Positions 32,096 through 44,294 are shown, counted from the stretch's first letter. The stretch: 64,000 nt of DNA from Alentia gelatinosa (GCA_950022655.1 OX465584.1:56037789-56101788); one strand, 5' to 3'. Program-made: numbers and translations. Notes: a model not told the origin generated them from the letters alone.

Positions 32096-32137
32096 AATAT
32101 ATTTAGTGCGCTCTAGAAATCATAGACAATTAGAGAC

Positions 32138-32424
32138 TAAAGAAGAAACCAACAGGTTTTGGTCAAAGTTGTCGTTCTCCCAGGTTTGATGCGGTGTGAT
32201 ATGAACGAGGCGACAGCCAAGTGAATATCACCTAGCATTCAAACGAGTTGGAGAATGATTTTCTTGTCCAAAACCAGTTGCTTTCTGTATTTATCTCACC
32301 CCTGTACACACTAAAATAAGACACACAGGATATAAACCATGGAGAACAGACTGCAATACTTGTAGGGGCATGGAGAACGAGTTCCCAATGTTAAGCCTTT
32401 GGACATTAAATCCAGGGGTGAGAT
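32138..32424 (-). mobile_element. TCH-C element
   Basis: Tail CTAAAGAAGAAACCAACAGG, hairpin apex GAACGAGGCGACAGCCAAGT, inner TTATCTCACCCCTGTACACA, box GTTAAGCCTTTGGAC, and TC terminus CCAGGGGTGAGAT. Confidence 0.92.
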
Positions 32425-32945
32425 TGTCGTGTTTGTGAATTGTAGTAATGAAGTATTTGCCAGCCATATCTGGCACATGCAAATGTAAACTCATATTTTC
32501 TTTATTTTTCTTATAAATATCAGTGAAATATCAGTGGTATTTCATACTCACTTCTCTGTCAAACCATTGTATAGACTGTCTCCATCATCAAACCAGCCGC
32601 ATAAGTTGTTTGGAGGCAGTATAAACAACGAAATAAAAAAATAAAAAAATAAATACATCTTAATCTTGCACAGACGTCTAGAACATCGGCGTGCATCGTT
32701 ATCAGTTTTTAGGTAAATAGTAAGGCTTATTTGTCTAGGATGAAAATATATCAAGCACCAGTAGGCCAATGACGTATTTCAGTCTAGCAATTAGGCCTGT
32801 CAGTTGGGCATGCATCTAAGATACTGAGACACTAGCTCTCTGTTCCTTTTGCTGCAAGCTCAAAGTCTATGTGACTTCTCTAACCTTAAGGCCTCTTTCC
32901 ATTGGCCGACAAAAACGGTGTAGATTTTCTGTGTCCTCCTATGGC

Positions 32946-33317
32946 CTATTTACATTTTCGGTCAGCAGTGCTAAAGGTCCGACGGTGGTTCCTGATTGTA
33001 TCAGTGATGGCTAATATTTTATTTTTATTATTTATCGTAAAGACTTCCAGTTCTACCACACGGTAGTTCACCACAATATTCAGTAAGGAACCACCTGACC
33101 AATAATTTAGGTTAAGAGAAGTAGTCCAAGCATAGGCGAATGAGACTTCGGACCTACTGACTATTGTCACAACACTTTTTTGTGCCTCTGTTGAGACTCG
33201 ACGACATATTCTGAGCAGACTGGACATATAGAGAGTTTGTAGAGAGTATAGGTCAACGTTAACATTCAGAAACATTACTGGTGAATCCAAATTCTTCATT
33301 CCTTTCTCAGAATACAA
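32946..33317 (-). CDS. Hypothetical 123-codon ORF inside a P-like repeat
   Basis: I do not recognise the protein. Its N-terminal coding part (33230-33317) shares about 75 bp with 49425-49500 on the other strand, next to another P fragment, so the reading frame probably belongs to the interior of a longer P-type element rather than to a host gene. No domain, signal or catalytic motif is visible. Confidence 0.15.
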   Translation of the reverse strand: MYSEKGMKNLDSPVMFLNVNVDLYSLQTLYMSSLLRICRRVSTEAQKSVVTIVSRSEVSFAYAWTTSLNLNYWSGGSLLNIVVNYRVVELEVFTINNKNKILAITDTIRNHRRTFSTADRKCK

Positions 33318-33438
33318 AATAACGCCATATCTGGCGGTATTACATTTTGTTCCAAGGTCTGCTTATTTCGTCGCACATAGTAATTGTCGTTTTTTATAAA
33401 CAATTAGTGTGTATAAGGTTAATATAAACATTTTGTAT

Positions 33439-33440
33439 GA

Positions 33441-33518
<78 letters not shown>

Positions 33519-33522
33519 TTAT
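33439..33522. repeat. (AT)n microsatellite
   Basis: About 35 uninterrupted AT units, then TTATATATTTATATA. Confidence 0.97.
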
Positions 33523-33639
33523 ATAAACTAAAGCGATTGATATGTGTTGCTGATGGTGATGATTAAGACTCATTAATTTAGCGGTGAGGCTATAGATCAT
33601 GTCAACTGGCGTAATTTGGTATAGCTCTTTGATAGAGCA

Positions 33640-34317
33640 CCATTGATTAAGCCATTTTCCACTAGCGGATGGAAACAGCAGCAATTAATTGGGTTCCTCT
33701 TAAAGTTTGTTGGTGGTGCCACCGACGGTATGTCGGTATCAAATAATCGGTCAGAATGCTTAACCCTGTCCTTGCCATTGATGTCTCAAGGCACTCCCGT
33801 GGCTAGTGCAAATGATGCGTCAGGGCACTCCCATAGCCTCAACGCATCATTTTCCCATTTTCTGTTAAAATGTCATTTATCTCAGCTGATTCAACATGGA
33901 TCTTCATAATTCTTTCAGAAATTATGTAAAATGTAAGAATTATTTAAATAAGATTTCTCGTCATTATAGCTTTCACTTTGAGAATTAGCTACTGACGTGC
34001 TAGAAGTACATCCTTTCGCGCTGTCCCCATTAAGTGTGATATAATTACATATATTGTATACAAATGTTATTTGTATTACTTGCATATTTAATCATCAGTT
34101 AAAGCAGACGACAATTATTTTAGCGGATTCCTAACTACTGTTTGTGAGGTAAATATACGACTCTACACAAACACAATTCACCCCTATGGAAAATTGAGGT
34201 CACTTTTTACCATTGAATTCGGTTAATAACGACATAGAACGCCATTGATCAGTTGAAAATAATGCATCATAAGAAATAATAACTAGTCACGGTTAGAAAT
34301 AGTTCACTTCTACTTCT
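33640..34317. other. P fragment, then intergenic DNA
   Basis: 33650-33760 has P text (GGTGGTGCCACCGACGGTAT). 33760-33850 has TTAACCCTGTCC and two ATGATGCGT/ACGCATCAT arms. Nothing is recognised in 33860-34317. Confidence 0.4.
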
Positions 34318-34630
34318 GGGACCTGTTTCACTAGTTTCATGACATGTCTAGATGGCGTCTAGATGGTGTGTCCGGTTTCATAAGAACTAGACATTAGACT
34401 TCGTTTTGTCCGTTCTTGCTTGCACTGTTGGTACCGCTTTTCATGTCTGTCTAACACTTTTGTCACGAAACTAGTGAAACAGGTCCATGATGTGTAGATT
34501 CGTCTAATTATTATGTTTGGGGTCTGTCTTTTCCTAAGGGCAGCTACTTGTGTTGTCACGAAACTAGACAACCCCAATGTCTGTATGGTGTCACAGACAT
34601 GTCACGAAACTTGTGAAACAGCTCCCTGGC
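34318..34630. mobile_element. Family Q palindromic element
   Basis: GGGACCTGTTTCACTAGTTT at the left, GTCACGAAACTAGTGAAACA at about 34463 and GTCACGAAACTTGTGAAACA at about 34604, giving one or two nested inverted copies. Another Q is at 49558-49932. Confidence 0.75.
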
Positions 34631-34936
34631 CTGTCTGTGTGTCCAAATGTGTCCCTGACAAGACATCATCCTTGGGCATATTCTTCATTTCTCTGACCTT
34701 GACCTTGAAAACACCCCATCTGTCTGCTCAGCTGGGTCCAAAGAAATGCTTCCAATCATTAGAGCCTTTTCAATGGAGAAAAGCCATCCATGCGATAACT
34801 GTATAATCTATATACCTATGGCCGAAAATCTATGAAATGCTACTGCTAGGGGTGTAGTATACATAATGTTCGGGCTCACTGAGATGTAGTGAATGTTCAG
34901 GCGCACTGTGTCCATAGTGTACTTCACAAGTACATT

Positions 34937-35829
34937 AAGGCCCGGCGTCCACCTTCTACGATATGGCTCCCGATAAAATATCAAAATCGCGTCGGAAGGT
35001 TACCTATTATCGGGCCAGTTGACCACGCTTCTGTGATTAGACATCGATAAAAAAAATATACAATTCATGGTGAAGTGGCATGTCTAAGATATATGTCTAT
35101 GATTTTGCACCATACTGTAGACCAGCATGCAGCACTGGTCCACAGTGATAGAATGGTAGGTGGTAAAGGTGAGAAGTATGTGGTAGATGGGGAGAGCTGT
35201 GTAGTGTATGTGGACTGTAGTTGGTAAAGTCCTAGAATATGTCACAAACACTGGTGTAACTCATCACTAGAATACTGTAGTTTTAAGTCCATGGGATGTA
35301 GTGGGTAGAGAACTTCTTCTTGGCTGCATCAGCCCTTCACAGATAAGATCTGCTCAGAGGTACTTTGAAATGCTTCTTTTTATTGGTAATTTCCACAGGT
35401 ACAGGTTCCTCACACGCCAGTCTAAGAACCCAGAATGATGGGTGTAGCTGGCTTATATAGCTAGTTTTGAGGTTGCATGCATTAAAGTGTCAAGGTCGTT
35501 GTCCCAAATGCTCACTCCCAACACTCTGTCCTACTAACCCAAATGACCTGTCCTACTGACCCAGTTTAAGTGGGGCAGTAGGTGTGCAGGCGCTGACCTA
35601 CTGGCCCAAATGATCCATCCCTGCTAAGTGGGACAGTGGGTGTGCTGGCGCTGACCCACTGACCCTAATGCTCCATCCTACTGGCCTTCACCTTCTGCTA
35701 TACAAGAGCTCACAGTTTTACTTATACATTTCTTATACCTTTCTTATATATTTCAATATTTGTGCTTGGCTCAGGTCCAGTGCACCGATATTGACTTAGT
35801 GTATCGGTGCCATATCGGGAGGTCTAAGT
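34937..35829. mobile_element. Family G split by an LTR-like insert
   Basis: The left half ends GATTTTGCACC (35111) and the right half resumes at TGCACCGATATTGACTT (35781). The far right arm is lost after GGAGGTCTAA. Confidence 0.8.
35112..35780 (-). mobile_element. LTR-like insertion (possible solo LTR)
   Basis: Flanked by TGCACC on both sides (35106-35111 and 35781-35786), a possible 6-bp target duplication. The termini are partly inverted (CTGTAGACC against GGTCCAG). On the minus strand there is a TATATAAG near one end and AATAAA in the middle. An approximately 65-bp repeat with GGCGCTGACC lies at 35560-35690. No coding sequence is seen. The class is not certain. Confidence 0.4.
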
Positions 35830-36950
35830 GATAATTGTTTCATTCAGAGTCCATTGTTATAAAATAATACTTTGGAAAGCTAGCTGCAAATGCATCTACC
35901 AGTCTTGGTCATCCAAAATTAATTGAGTATTCATGTTGCATACATTAAAATATAGTGAAATATTATGTACGTTTGACCCCTTCAGCAATAAGTAAGAGAG
36001 GCTTATTCCAAGCGAGACCGTTTACTAGATTGTACTTTCATGTACAGAAATCCTCAATATGTCCAGAAACTGTCTCCAGATTTCCAACTTGAACTGTTTT
36101 CTATGTGTACATATAGCGGTGATGTATATCTTGTCATTTATGTGATGGTATTCTACTAACAACGACTATTCTTTGGGTGGTTCTTTTCGATTCAACACAC
36201 CATGTAGTGTGGATATTTGGGTGTTAAATACCATATTTAATGTAAATTAAATATGGTACGAAAAGATTCGCACCATATTTAATTAACATATCATTTTATT
36301 TTGCATTTCTTTTCTTTCTAGATTTGTAAGAATCTCACTCTATCCACAAATAAGAGATTCTTCAATGACATGTATCTGACATAGTACTTTTCTAAATATA
36401 CAAACAGTAATATTTTGTCGGGTTTTTTTAAAAATTTAATTTCATCTGTAAAATAAAACTTGTAAAACGATGTACCAATTATAAAAAACGAACAAGTCTC
36501 AAATGTAGGGGAAGATGGAAATACAGTGGTTACGCCTCCAAATGTTAGGTTAGGTTTTTGTAGGTGTCAGTGTTAGGTTTTTGTAGGTGTTATCTGAACA
36601 TTCAACAAAGGTACAGGTGTGTGACAGTATTGCAGAGAGATATTAGTAAGTGGTTGACAAACGGTGTACAGTGACACCCTCTGGCCTGTTATTTCTAACA
36701 CACATAAGGCACAATACCATGGTCGCGTATTAGGTTACATCCCAGGGCTTCTTTGTGTATGGGGAATACGAGGTTGTAGATGTGCTGAGGTTTCCTATAT
36801 CGTATTATTATCTCCTCAAACATAGTGTGCGCACAAGCCCTGGGGGACGTTTAATAACCCAGGCCAGCGGGAGTATATGCCTGGAGAGGCCCTACAAGGC
36901 CTAGAGTTTAGATATAAAGACAAACGTCGTGGAGAACAGTCTAAAGGCCA
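35830..36950. other. Intergenic; AT palindrome and a short tandem repeat
   Basis: 36229-36258 is a near-perfect AT palindrome (TACCATATTTAAT and its complement), with a third arm copy at 36272. 36540-36592 has two copies of GTTAGGTTTTTGTAGGTGT. No gene is seen. Confidence 0.5.
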
Positions 36951-37011
36951 GATCACACTGCGCGACTGGGGAGGCTTTCGAGTGAGTGGCTCTAGTCTGA
37001 AGCGGGATTCA

Positions 37012-37232
37012 CACGATGGGATTCATGTACCTCACAGGGTGTTTTCTTGAGATAAATCCTTCTGAGATTCTATACTCGAACACAATTTCTTCGTCTAAAT
37101 TATAGGGTTTCATTTCCCTGAGACATGTTTCCCCCCTGAAAATGTTAAAGACATTTCCCCCTAAAAAGGAACATCATCGCATGAGATTTTGAACTCTGTG
37201 AGGTACATGAATCCCACCGTGTGAATTCCACT
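37012..37232. mobile_element. Family S element
   Basis: Ends GGGATTCACACGATGGGATT and AATCCCACCGTGTGAATTCC around CACAGGGTG, CCCCTGAAAATG and TGAGGTACATG. Confidence 0.8.
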
Positions 37233-37435
37233 TTAGACTGGAGGTACTGCGCTTGAGGCAGGAGGTACCCCCAGTCGCTAGGTACGCATAAATATGTGTG
37301 AATGTACCTCTAGTCTGAGACTAATGATACAATATTTCTTTCCCTACGAACGATAGATCTTATCAAAAGTAAAAGGTCTCTTCTCCTCAGTTGGCTCGTT
37401 GATCCGTGGTTTGATCTCCGGTCGATTCTTCCACC

Positions 37436-37970
37436 AGGGGCCTGTTTAATAATCTAGGATCATACGCGAAGACCCTTTTCTGTAACTCGAACAAGGATTG
37501 TCGTTCGATAATATTTCAGTCTGATCGCTAAGACTGTATTAGCCGTCCATAAGGTCGTCTATAAGTGTTGAATAAAGTTGACCTACATCGTCCCTGGTTC
37601 TCTATGGCATACTATCGTAAAACTGGATGAATTTTAATCTTGGCAACCGTATGCCACGACTGGAGTTTGGCACAGTGACTTCATGAGGCAGAGCCGAGTG
37701 AAGTCCGGAGTCAAAACTCCAGGAGTGGCATGCGATGGACAAGATTAAAACGAATCAGGTTTTGATTTTATCCTACCCCGTCTCCTCGATTTGGGAATAT
37801 TATGTGATGACAATTCTGTATGCCACTAGTGGCATATAAAACTCTGTATGCCAGTCGGCGTGGCATACAGAAACTCAGTGATAAGCCTATGGGATTTATA
37901 TTAGGGGTAGGATAAAGAAGAGGACTTTCATGTACGATCCTAGAGTATAAAACCGACCCCTGGTTTCAAC
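37436..37970. mobile_element. Family E split by TCH-B
   Basis: The left part has TTTAATAATCTAGGATCATA, AGTGTTGAATAAAGTTGACC and CTATGGCAT. The right part (37917-37970) has ACTTTCATGTACGATCCTAG. Between them sits TCH-B, 37611-37916. Confidence 0.85.
37611..37916 (-). mobile_element. TCH-B element inside E
   Basis: Tail ACTATCGTAAAACTGGATGA, apex TGAGGCAGAGCCGAGTGAAG, inner TTATCCTACCCCGTCTCC, box ATAAGCCTATGGGAT, and TC terminus TTAGGGGTAGGATAAA. Confidence 0.92.
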
Positions 37971-38030
37971 CACAGTAAATTATAAAAAGGAAAAGAAACA
38001 CTGATGAAAACAAACCGTCAGCACTCCATT

Positions 38031-38340
38031 CGGTGCACCCCTCTCATAAGATCTCACACTTCTGTACTCTCACTACACTCAATGGAGACGAATTCTTAAT
38101 AAACTAGGCTTAGAGCCTTGAGAATCCACTGGCCTGCCTCCCGTGCTAAAGACGTACATCAATGCAACCCAAAGTTTCCTATGATCTCAATGATGCCACC
38201 TAGGTGGAATACTGTGTGCCAGTGGATTCTCAAGGCTCTAAGCCTAGTTCGTTAAGAATTCTTCTCCCATAGAGCACAGTGAGAACCTTGTACAGAATAC
38301 CACTTAGAGAGTGTGAGATCTTATGAGAGGTGTGCACCCT
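38031..38340. mobile_element. Family R palindromic element, full copy
   Basis: Inverted ends GGTGCACCCCTCTCATAAGA and TCTTATGAGAGGTGTGCACC. The interior is nearly identical to 26206-26518. Confidence 0.92.
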
Positions 38341-38535
38341 CGTATTAAACTGCCTTTTTATGATTTATGTACCTCTGCGCACTGTTATGTTATATCAGAG
38401 TTTGTTTTCATTTAATTGTAGGTTTAATGCTTGGAGACCTGGCAAACACAGGGACCTATTGATAGCCATAAAGTAGTACCCTACGTGGTAAGTACACATA
38501 ATTCATAATCTCACGACCACATTAGTGCATGTATA

Positions 38536-38800
38536 AGCCCGTTTCCACTGACCGATTATTAGGCACCGACCTGCAGTCAGGCACCACCAAATGATTCTTT
38601 TTGCCACATGCCACCACTAGGTTTTATTGTGAAGAATAGATCGATATCTACCCTGAATATACAGTAGAAACAGTGCATACAATGTACCCTCACTGATTAC
38701 TTGATGATATCATTTGATGTAGGGTCGGTGACACCACCGACAGACCTTTAAGGTAACTAAAAAATCTCCTCAGTTTTCGTCGGCAAATGGGACCAAGATT
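38536..38800. mobile_element. Family P, diverged
   Basis: GCCCGTTTCCACTGACCGAT, GGTCGGTGACACCACCGACA, TTTTCGTCGGCAAATGG. Confidence 0.7.
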
Positions 38801-39242
38801 TATGTCAGAATCAATTTATCAGTATTTTTCAGGCACACACAAAGTTTTTTTGTGAGAAACTCTGATGACTCTCAGCCATTAAAGGTTAGAAATTATCTAG
38901 TATAATTATCAAGCGTGTGGTGACTACAGATCGTCTGATTACATCAGATTACTCAATTCGGCACCACCTGGGAACATTTGGACACGCTCTAACGCCAACG
39001 ACTATTTCAAGATGGATTGAATTTGTTATCTAGATGGACAGCGATTCCGTGAAAACTTAGTCGCTAGTGTAAACGCTCATGTATATTCTGAGGTTGATAA
39101 CTTTTGCCGTGGACATTGGCACCACTTGACAACTATCAACCAGACAATCTAAAGTCGCCACATATTTAGCTGTCTAGTGTAAACGCAGGGTAAGTCTCTG
39201 TCGATGTAAATACAAATCTGCAATGAGAAGGCGGAAGGTAGA

Positions 39243-40085
39243 CTTGCTCAAGTCTTTGATTATGAACATTCATTAAATGATTAAACACAATCAGAATAAA
39301 GTTCATTAAAGTATGTATCCTTCTCTGACTGCCCCATAAATCAAAGACTTGTCCACTATGAACAGAGTCTCCTGTTTATGGCCCTAAGCCACTCCCTGTA
39401 ACCCTAGACCTCCTCCTACCCCTACCCCTCCCTTCCTCCAGTTCCCTGGCAGCCTGTGTTGACATAGCAATAAATTTCGCCTGCTCCTGACTGTTACCCG
39501 ATTGAGATCAAAGTGAGAGGGTATCAATCTCCCAGCACATATCCTGACCAATTGCCAGGATAACTGTATGGAGAGTGTTGGAAATACTGGAGCTAAACAG
39601 TGCCAGAAATCCAACACCATTACCGATTGTACCAGTCCTAGACTGGCCTCAGGCCCTGTATCCTACCCCTCCACCCCTTCTGAGTGACACAGGGACTGGT
39701 CTCATCCGTAAACGGCCGTGTAGACTGGCGGGAGTCGCGATTTTGCGCCACACTGCCCAAGCAGAGGTCTGGCTACTGTTCAGGATATCTGCTGGGAGAT
39801 TGATACCCTCTCACTTTGATCTCAATCGAGACATAGTCAGGAGTAGGCGAAATATATTGCTATGACAACACAGGCAGGCAGGGAACTGGAGGAGGAGAGG
39901 GAGGAGGGGTAGATGGAGGTATAGGGTTACAGGGAGTGGCTTGAGGTCATAAACAGGAGATTCTGGTCAGAGTGGACAAGTCTTTGATTCATGGGCCAGT
40001 CAGAGAAGGACACATGCTATAATGAATTGTATTCCGATTTTCTTTAATCATTTAATGAATGTTCATAATCAAAGACTTGAGCAAG
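39243..40085. repeat. 843-bp inverted repeat with ~308-bp arms
   Basis: Arms 39243-39550 and 39778-40085 run from GACTTGCTCAAGTCTTTGAT inward to GGTATCAATCTCCCAGCA. They pair almost throughout, with scattered mismatches. The 227-bp spacer is unique and has a weak CTAGACTGG/GTAGACTGG pairing. No transposase is seen, and no other copy is in the window. ORFs crossing it are chance. Confidence 0.9.
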
Positions 40086-40629
40086 TATATACCAGTCCTT
40101 GTATCCCAACAAGGAGGCTAGCCATAGGATGGAGGGACTGGAGCCAGTCTAGGCGGAAGGATACAATGTCTCATCACTAATGTCACTGAGAACTGCAGCT
40201 ATCGGTCCGCCTTCCTGCATCCTACCGTAACATTACTCAGGGTGCAGTTCCTCTCAATTTTCAGTTTTTCCTCTGGCATTAAGGAATAATCAATTTCCGC
40301 ATCAAAGACGGGGAAGACGCCGGTCGGAAATTACCAAGGTACATTTAGAAGGGAAATAATTCTCCTTAAAAGCATCAAAATGGCAGGTTTTTTTTTATAA
40401 ATAAGCTTTCTTCCGTTTGGACCTTTTATAGGCAACCTTCCTCAGCGGTTTAGTAAAATATGGGTATAACGTTGGATTTTATATGTGGTTGGTTCCATGG
40501 GCCACAATTCTCCTTTCTAACCGCTTACAATGATAGTAGGTAATATGGCCTAATGAGAGTATATAGTTTAAACGATTGAAAACAAGTATTATGAAATCAT
40601 TTTCTCAACAATTACTCATGATTCATCAC

Positions 40630-40758
40630 AAAGCCATTTTCCACTGGCCGACGAAAACGGCACCGATTTATTGAGTTCTCCGTAAAGTCTCTTTCCATTG
40701 ACTGATTTTGGTCAGCAGGACTGGCTCCTGACTGTAGATTGGTGACGGCCAATGGAAA
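40630..40758. mobile_element. Family P fragment
   Basis: CCATTTTCCACTGGCCGACG...GATTGGTGACGGCCAATGG, directly abutting TCH-C. More P pieces follow the TCH-C copy at 41065-41265 and 41540-42025. Confidence 0.7.
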
Positions 40759-41055
40759 CTAAAGAAGAAACAAACAAGTTTTCGTCAAAGTCTTCGTTCT
40801 CCACGAGTTTGATGCGGTTTGATATGAACGAGGCGACAGCCAAGTGAATATCATGTATCATTCAAACGAGTTGGAGAATGTCTTCTTTGACCTAAAGGAG
40901 TTCCTATCTGTATTTATCTAACCCCTGTACACACTAAAAGAATGGACAACACACAGGGTATTAACCATGGAGAACGGACTGCAATACTTGAAGGGGCATG
41001 GAGAACGAGTTCCCAATGTTAAGCCTATGGACATTTATTCCAGGGGTGAGATAAA
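40759..41055 (-). mobile_element. TCH-C element inserted among P sequences
   Basis: CTAAAGAAGAAACAAACAAG, apex GAACGAGGCGACAGCCAAGT, inner TTATCTAACCCCTGTACACA, box GTTAAGCCTATGGAC, end CCAGGGGTGAGATAAA. Confidence 0.92.
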
Positions 41056-41064
41056 TACTTATAT

Positions 41065-42025
41065 GACCCTTTTCCATTGGCCGACAAAAATGATGTAGAT
41101 TTTCTGTGTTCTCCTAATATCCTATTTACATTTTGCGTCAGCAATGGTAAAGGTCCGTTGGTGGTTCCTGACTGTATATCGGCGATGGCCAATACAGATA
41201 AGCTAATAGGAGAACACAAAAAATCTACACTGTTTTCGTCTGCCAATGAAAACGGGCCTTAACTAAGGGGAAGTAAAAAAATCTATGCTGTTTTTGTCAA
41301 CCCATGGAAATGGGCTTTTAATTAGGGTAATTAAAAAGATCAGGGAACTAAGAAAATCTATTCTGTTTTCGTCGGCCAATAGAAACGGCTTTTTGCCCCA
41401 TCATTATTTTGCATACATGAAAAAAAAGCTTGATTCCACTTATATAAGAAAAATCCATTTTGACTCTTACTATTTTTTTTGTTTTCTTAATGATATTTCA
41501 TAACTGTAACATAAAATGCGTTATCAAGTCTCTTCCTGCCTGAAGTCATTTCCTATTGGTCGAGTATTCAGCACCGATCTGCAGTCGGGAATATCGATCG
41601 AAATTTCAGGTATACCGACACCAGATCGGTGAAAAGAAACAAGGCATTTAGAGAAATGCTCAGTGATTAATTTGGTACATATTATGCAATAAGTTTTTTT
41701 CTGGGTCAAACCGTACGGGGGTGGAGCCGCCGAAACCTAGTTCGCCAGGGAGAAATTTGATTAAAATATTATGCAATAAGACTACCACCGACCGACTTGG
41801 TCAATGACTGACAGATTCAAAACGCTTTGATTTCATTGTTGAGGCTCGAGATTTTACGAGGAAATTAAAATCTGTATGGACATATACAACGCAGTAGAAA
41901 CAAGGCATTCACTGCAACCTCACTGAATTCTTTATACTGACGTGCAGTCGGTGACAGCACTGACAGACTTTAAAGGGAACTCATTTAATCTATGCCATTT
42001 TCGTTGACAAATGGAAAATGGCCTT
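41065..42025. mobile_element. Cluster of family P fragments
   Basis: At least three partial copies: GGCCGACAAAAATG...GGCGATGGCCAAT (41065-41265), a further TTTTCGTCGGCCAATAGAAA (41360-41395) and GCACCGATCTGCAGTCGGGA...AATGGAAAATGGCC (41560-42025). Confidence 0.65.
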
Positions 42026-42050
42026 AATATGTATAACTATGGTTGTAGCT

Positions 42051-42332
42051 ATTATCCTACCCCTAATGAAAAACGCCATAGGCTTAACATGGGATTTGTT
42101 TATTTCACGGGTGTGACATAAAGTGTTGTTTATGCCACTACTTTCTGATACTGAAAAAATATGGAAACGGGGTAGGATTAAATCTAGACGCCACTCGTTT
42201 GAGTTTGAGCTTACTTATGCCACTCATTTTGTTGGCTCCGTAATGTCACTCGCCTTCGACTCGTGAAATTATGGAGCCAACAAAACGCGTGGCATAAATA
42301 AACTCAGACTCAAACTCGTGACGTCTCTTGAT
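42051..42332 (+). mobile_element. TCH-A element
   Basis: ATTATCCTACCCCTAATGAA, box CCATAGGCTTAACATGGG, inner GGGGTAGGATTAA, hairpin apex ACTCGCCTTCGACTCGTGAA, tail CTCGTGACGTCTCTTGAT. Confidence 0.92.
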
Positions 42333-42584
42333 GATATATATATAGGCAGACTAATAAATCGATGAATTAGGGCAAACAAATATCCATCAAGATATGTTCG
42401 CTCAGATATATGTACCTCGACATTTTCTTGCTGATGATATTTGAGATGTTTTATGCAATGCGATAGAACGCATGATTAGAATGATATTCTATTCTAGCAG
42501 CACGTTAAAGAATCCAGGCAAAGTGTGGTGGTAGTATCATGTTCAAGTATGAGTTGTGTTACACATACTGGACCATGACATAAT

Positions 42585-42926
42585 ATAGAGAAACAGGCTT
42601 ACTGTCTCCGTACGGATTAAATACGCGCTAAAATTGGCGATCAGATGAACCGATGCCGAAGGCAGAGGTTCATCTGATCGACTATTTTACCAAGTATTTT
42701 ATCCGTACGGAGACAGTCAGCCTGTTTCTCTATTATTATATACCTCAAAATATCCAATTTTTAACTTTGCTTCTAGGTGAGTTTTTGGATTTCGCCGCCG
42801 TACATGCCCCGTACGCCACATACATACCCCGTACGTCACCTAGGTGTCGTACGGATATAAATACGACATGGGTAGGGGCGAGCCGTATGTATAGAATATA
42901 CTACCACAGGTATATAATAATGAGTT
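42585..42926 (+). mobile_element. K hairpin followed by J
   Basis: K: GAAACAGGCTTACTGTCTCC ... GTACGGAGACAGTCAGCC with apex GATGCCGAAGGCAG. J: TATACCTCAAAATATCC ... ATACTACCACAGGTATATAA. Same K-J order as at 2.9-3.3 kb. Confidence 0.88.
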
Positions 42927-43305
42927 ATACGCCCATACTTTTCTTTTATCAATGCAACTGGGCGAGAAGTATAAATGATTACTTGTAACAATGCAATTAA
43001 ACACTGATGACTGCTATTAAGTACAGCATGTGTTCTTCCCATGACCAGGGGTCGGCCGAGATAATAGTCTTTATTGGTAATAAGGGGCTTGCTTTATGGT
43101 GTAAAAGCTTTTTGTCTGCCCAGATATGTACAATATGCATGTAGATGTTTTCTCAATTACACCTTCCATCACCACAGCAGCATTAAAGATGAACTAGAGT
43201 AATTAGGCTCTGACAATAAATCCTAAAGAGTAAGCCCCGCCCACATGGTCGTCAGGCACGCGCAGAATGGGGCTAGGTTGGGCATTTCTGTACAGGGTGC
43301 CCAGG

Positions 43306-43490
43306 GACCCGTTTGATAATCTAGGATCCTGCATGTAGACCCTTTTCTGTATGCCAGGGAGAACCAAGGACACCGTGAGTCAACGTAACTCAACCATATG
43401 GACGGCTAAGACTGTCTTTGCTAACAGACTTAAATATCAGGAAACGATAACCCTTGTACGAGGCACAGAAAAGGGTCTTGATCTATACAC
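43306..43490. mobile_element. Family E
   Basis: GGGACCCGTTTGATAATCTA ... AACCCTTGTACGAGGCACAG and AAAAGGGTCTTGATC. Confidence 0.85.
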
Positions 43491-43605
43491 AAACCGTTCT
43501 CCCACAGTGTCAGGGGCGGGTCTATATCTTTAATGAAATCATCACCAGGACTGATTACTTTAAGACAGCTTTAAGTCTCACATAATACGTCCTCGGCCTA
43601 ATTAC

Positions 43606-43910
43606 TATCGTAAAACTGGATGAGTTTTAATCTTGGCTACCGGATGCCACGACTGGAGTTTGGCATAGTGACTTCATGAGGCGAAGCCGAGTGAAGTCCA
43701 GAGACAAAACTGCAAGAATGGCATGCGGTGCCCAATATTAAAACGAATCAGGTTTTCATTTTATCCTACCCTGTCTACTCGATTTTGGAATATTACGTGA
43801 TAATAATTCTGTATGCCACTAGTGGCATATAAAACTCCTTATGCCAGTCAGCGTGGCATACGGAAACTCAATGTTAAGTCTATGGGATTTTATATTAGGG
43901 GTAGGATAAA
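43606..43910 (-). mobile_element. TCH-B element
   Basis: Tail ACTATCGTAAAACTGGATGA, apex TGAGGCGAAGCCGAGTGAAG, inner TTATCCTACCCTGTCTAC, TC terminus TTAGGGGTAGGATAAA. Confidence 0.92.
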
Positions 43911-44081
43911 AGGATGTACATTACAACACTGTCCTCCGCCAGCAAGCACATACAATGTTCTTCTGATAGGAACTCGGATATATATTTTTTTAAAGTAGGT
44001 TATTTCAATTTCTAGTTTTGATAATGATAGTGAAATGAGCCCAGATAATAGCAGTATAACTAGCGGCATCATAGTACCTTA

Positions 44082-44290
44082 AGCCGGAGACACATCAAGC
44101 GAGTAATACAGCGATTTCCGGAATCGCCAACACAAAATGGATAATATATGAGCTTTTATTCCATATTTCACCAGATTATTGCCTCTGAGATGCTAAATCA
44201 TGGGCGGGAGATGCTCCTTTGAAAATATGCTATTTTGTGTTGGCGATTCCAGAGATCGCCGCCTTGACTCGCTTGGTGTGTCCCCGGTAT
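44082..44290. mobile_element. Family Y palindromic element, copy 2
   Basis: AAGCCGGAGACACATCAAGC and CGCTTGGTGTGTCCCCGG, inner CCAACACAAAATGG and TTTTGTGTTGGCGATTCC. Confidence 0.85.
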
Positions 44291-44294
44291 TACT

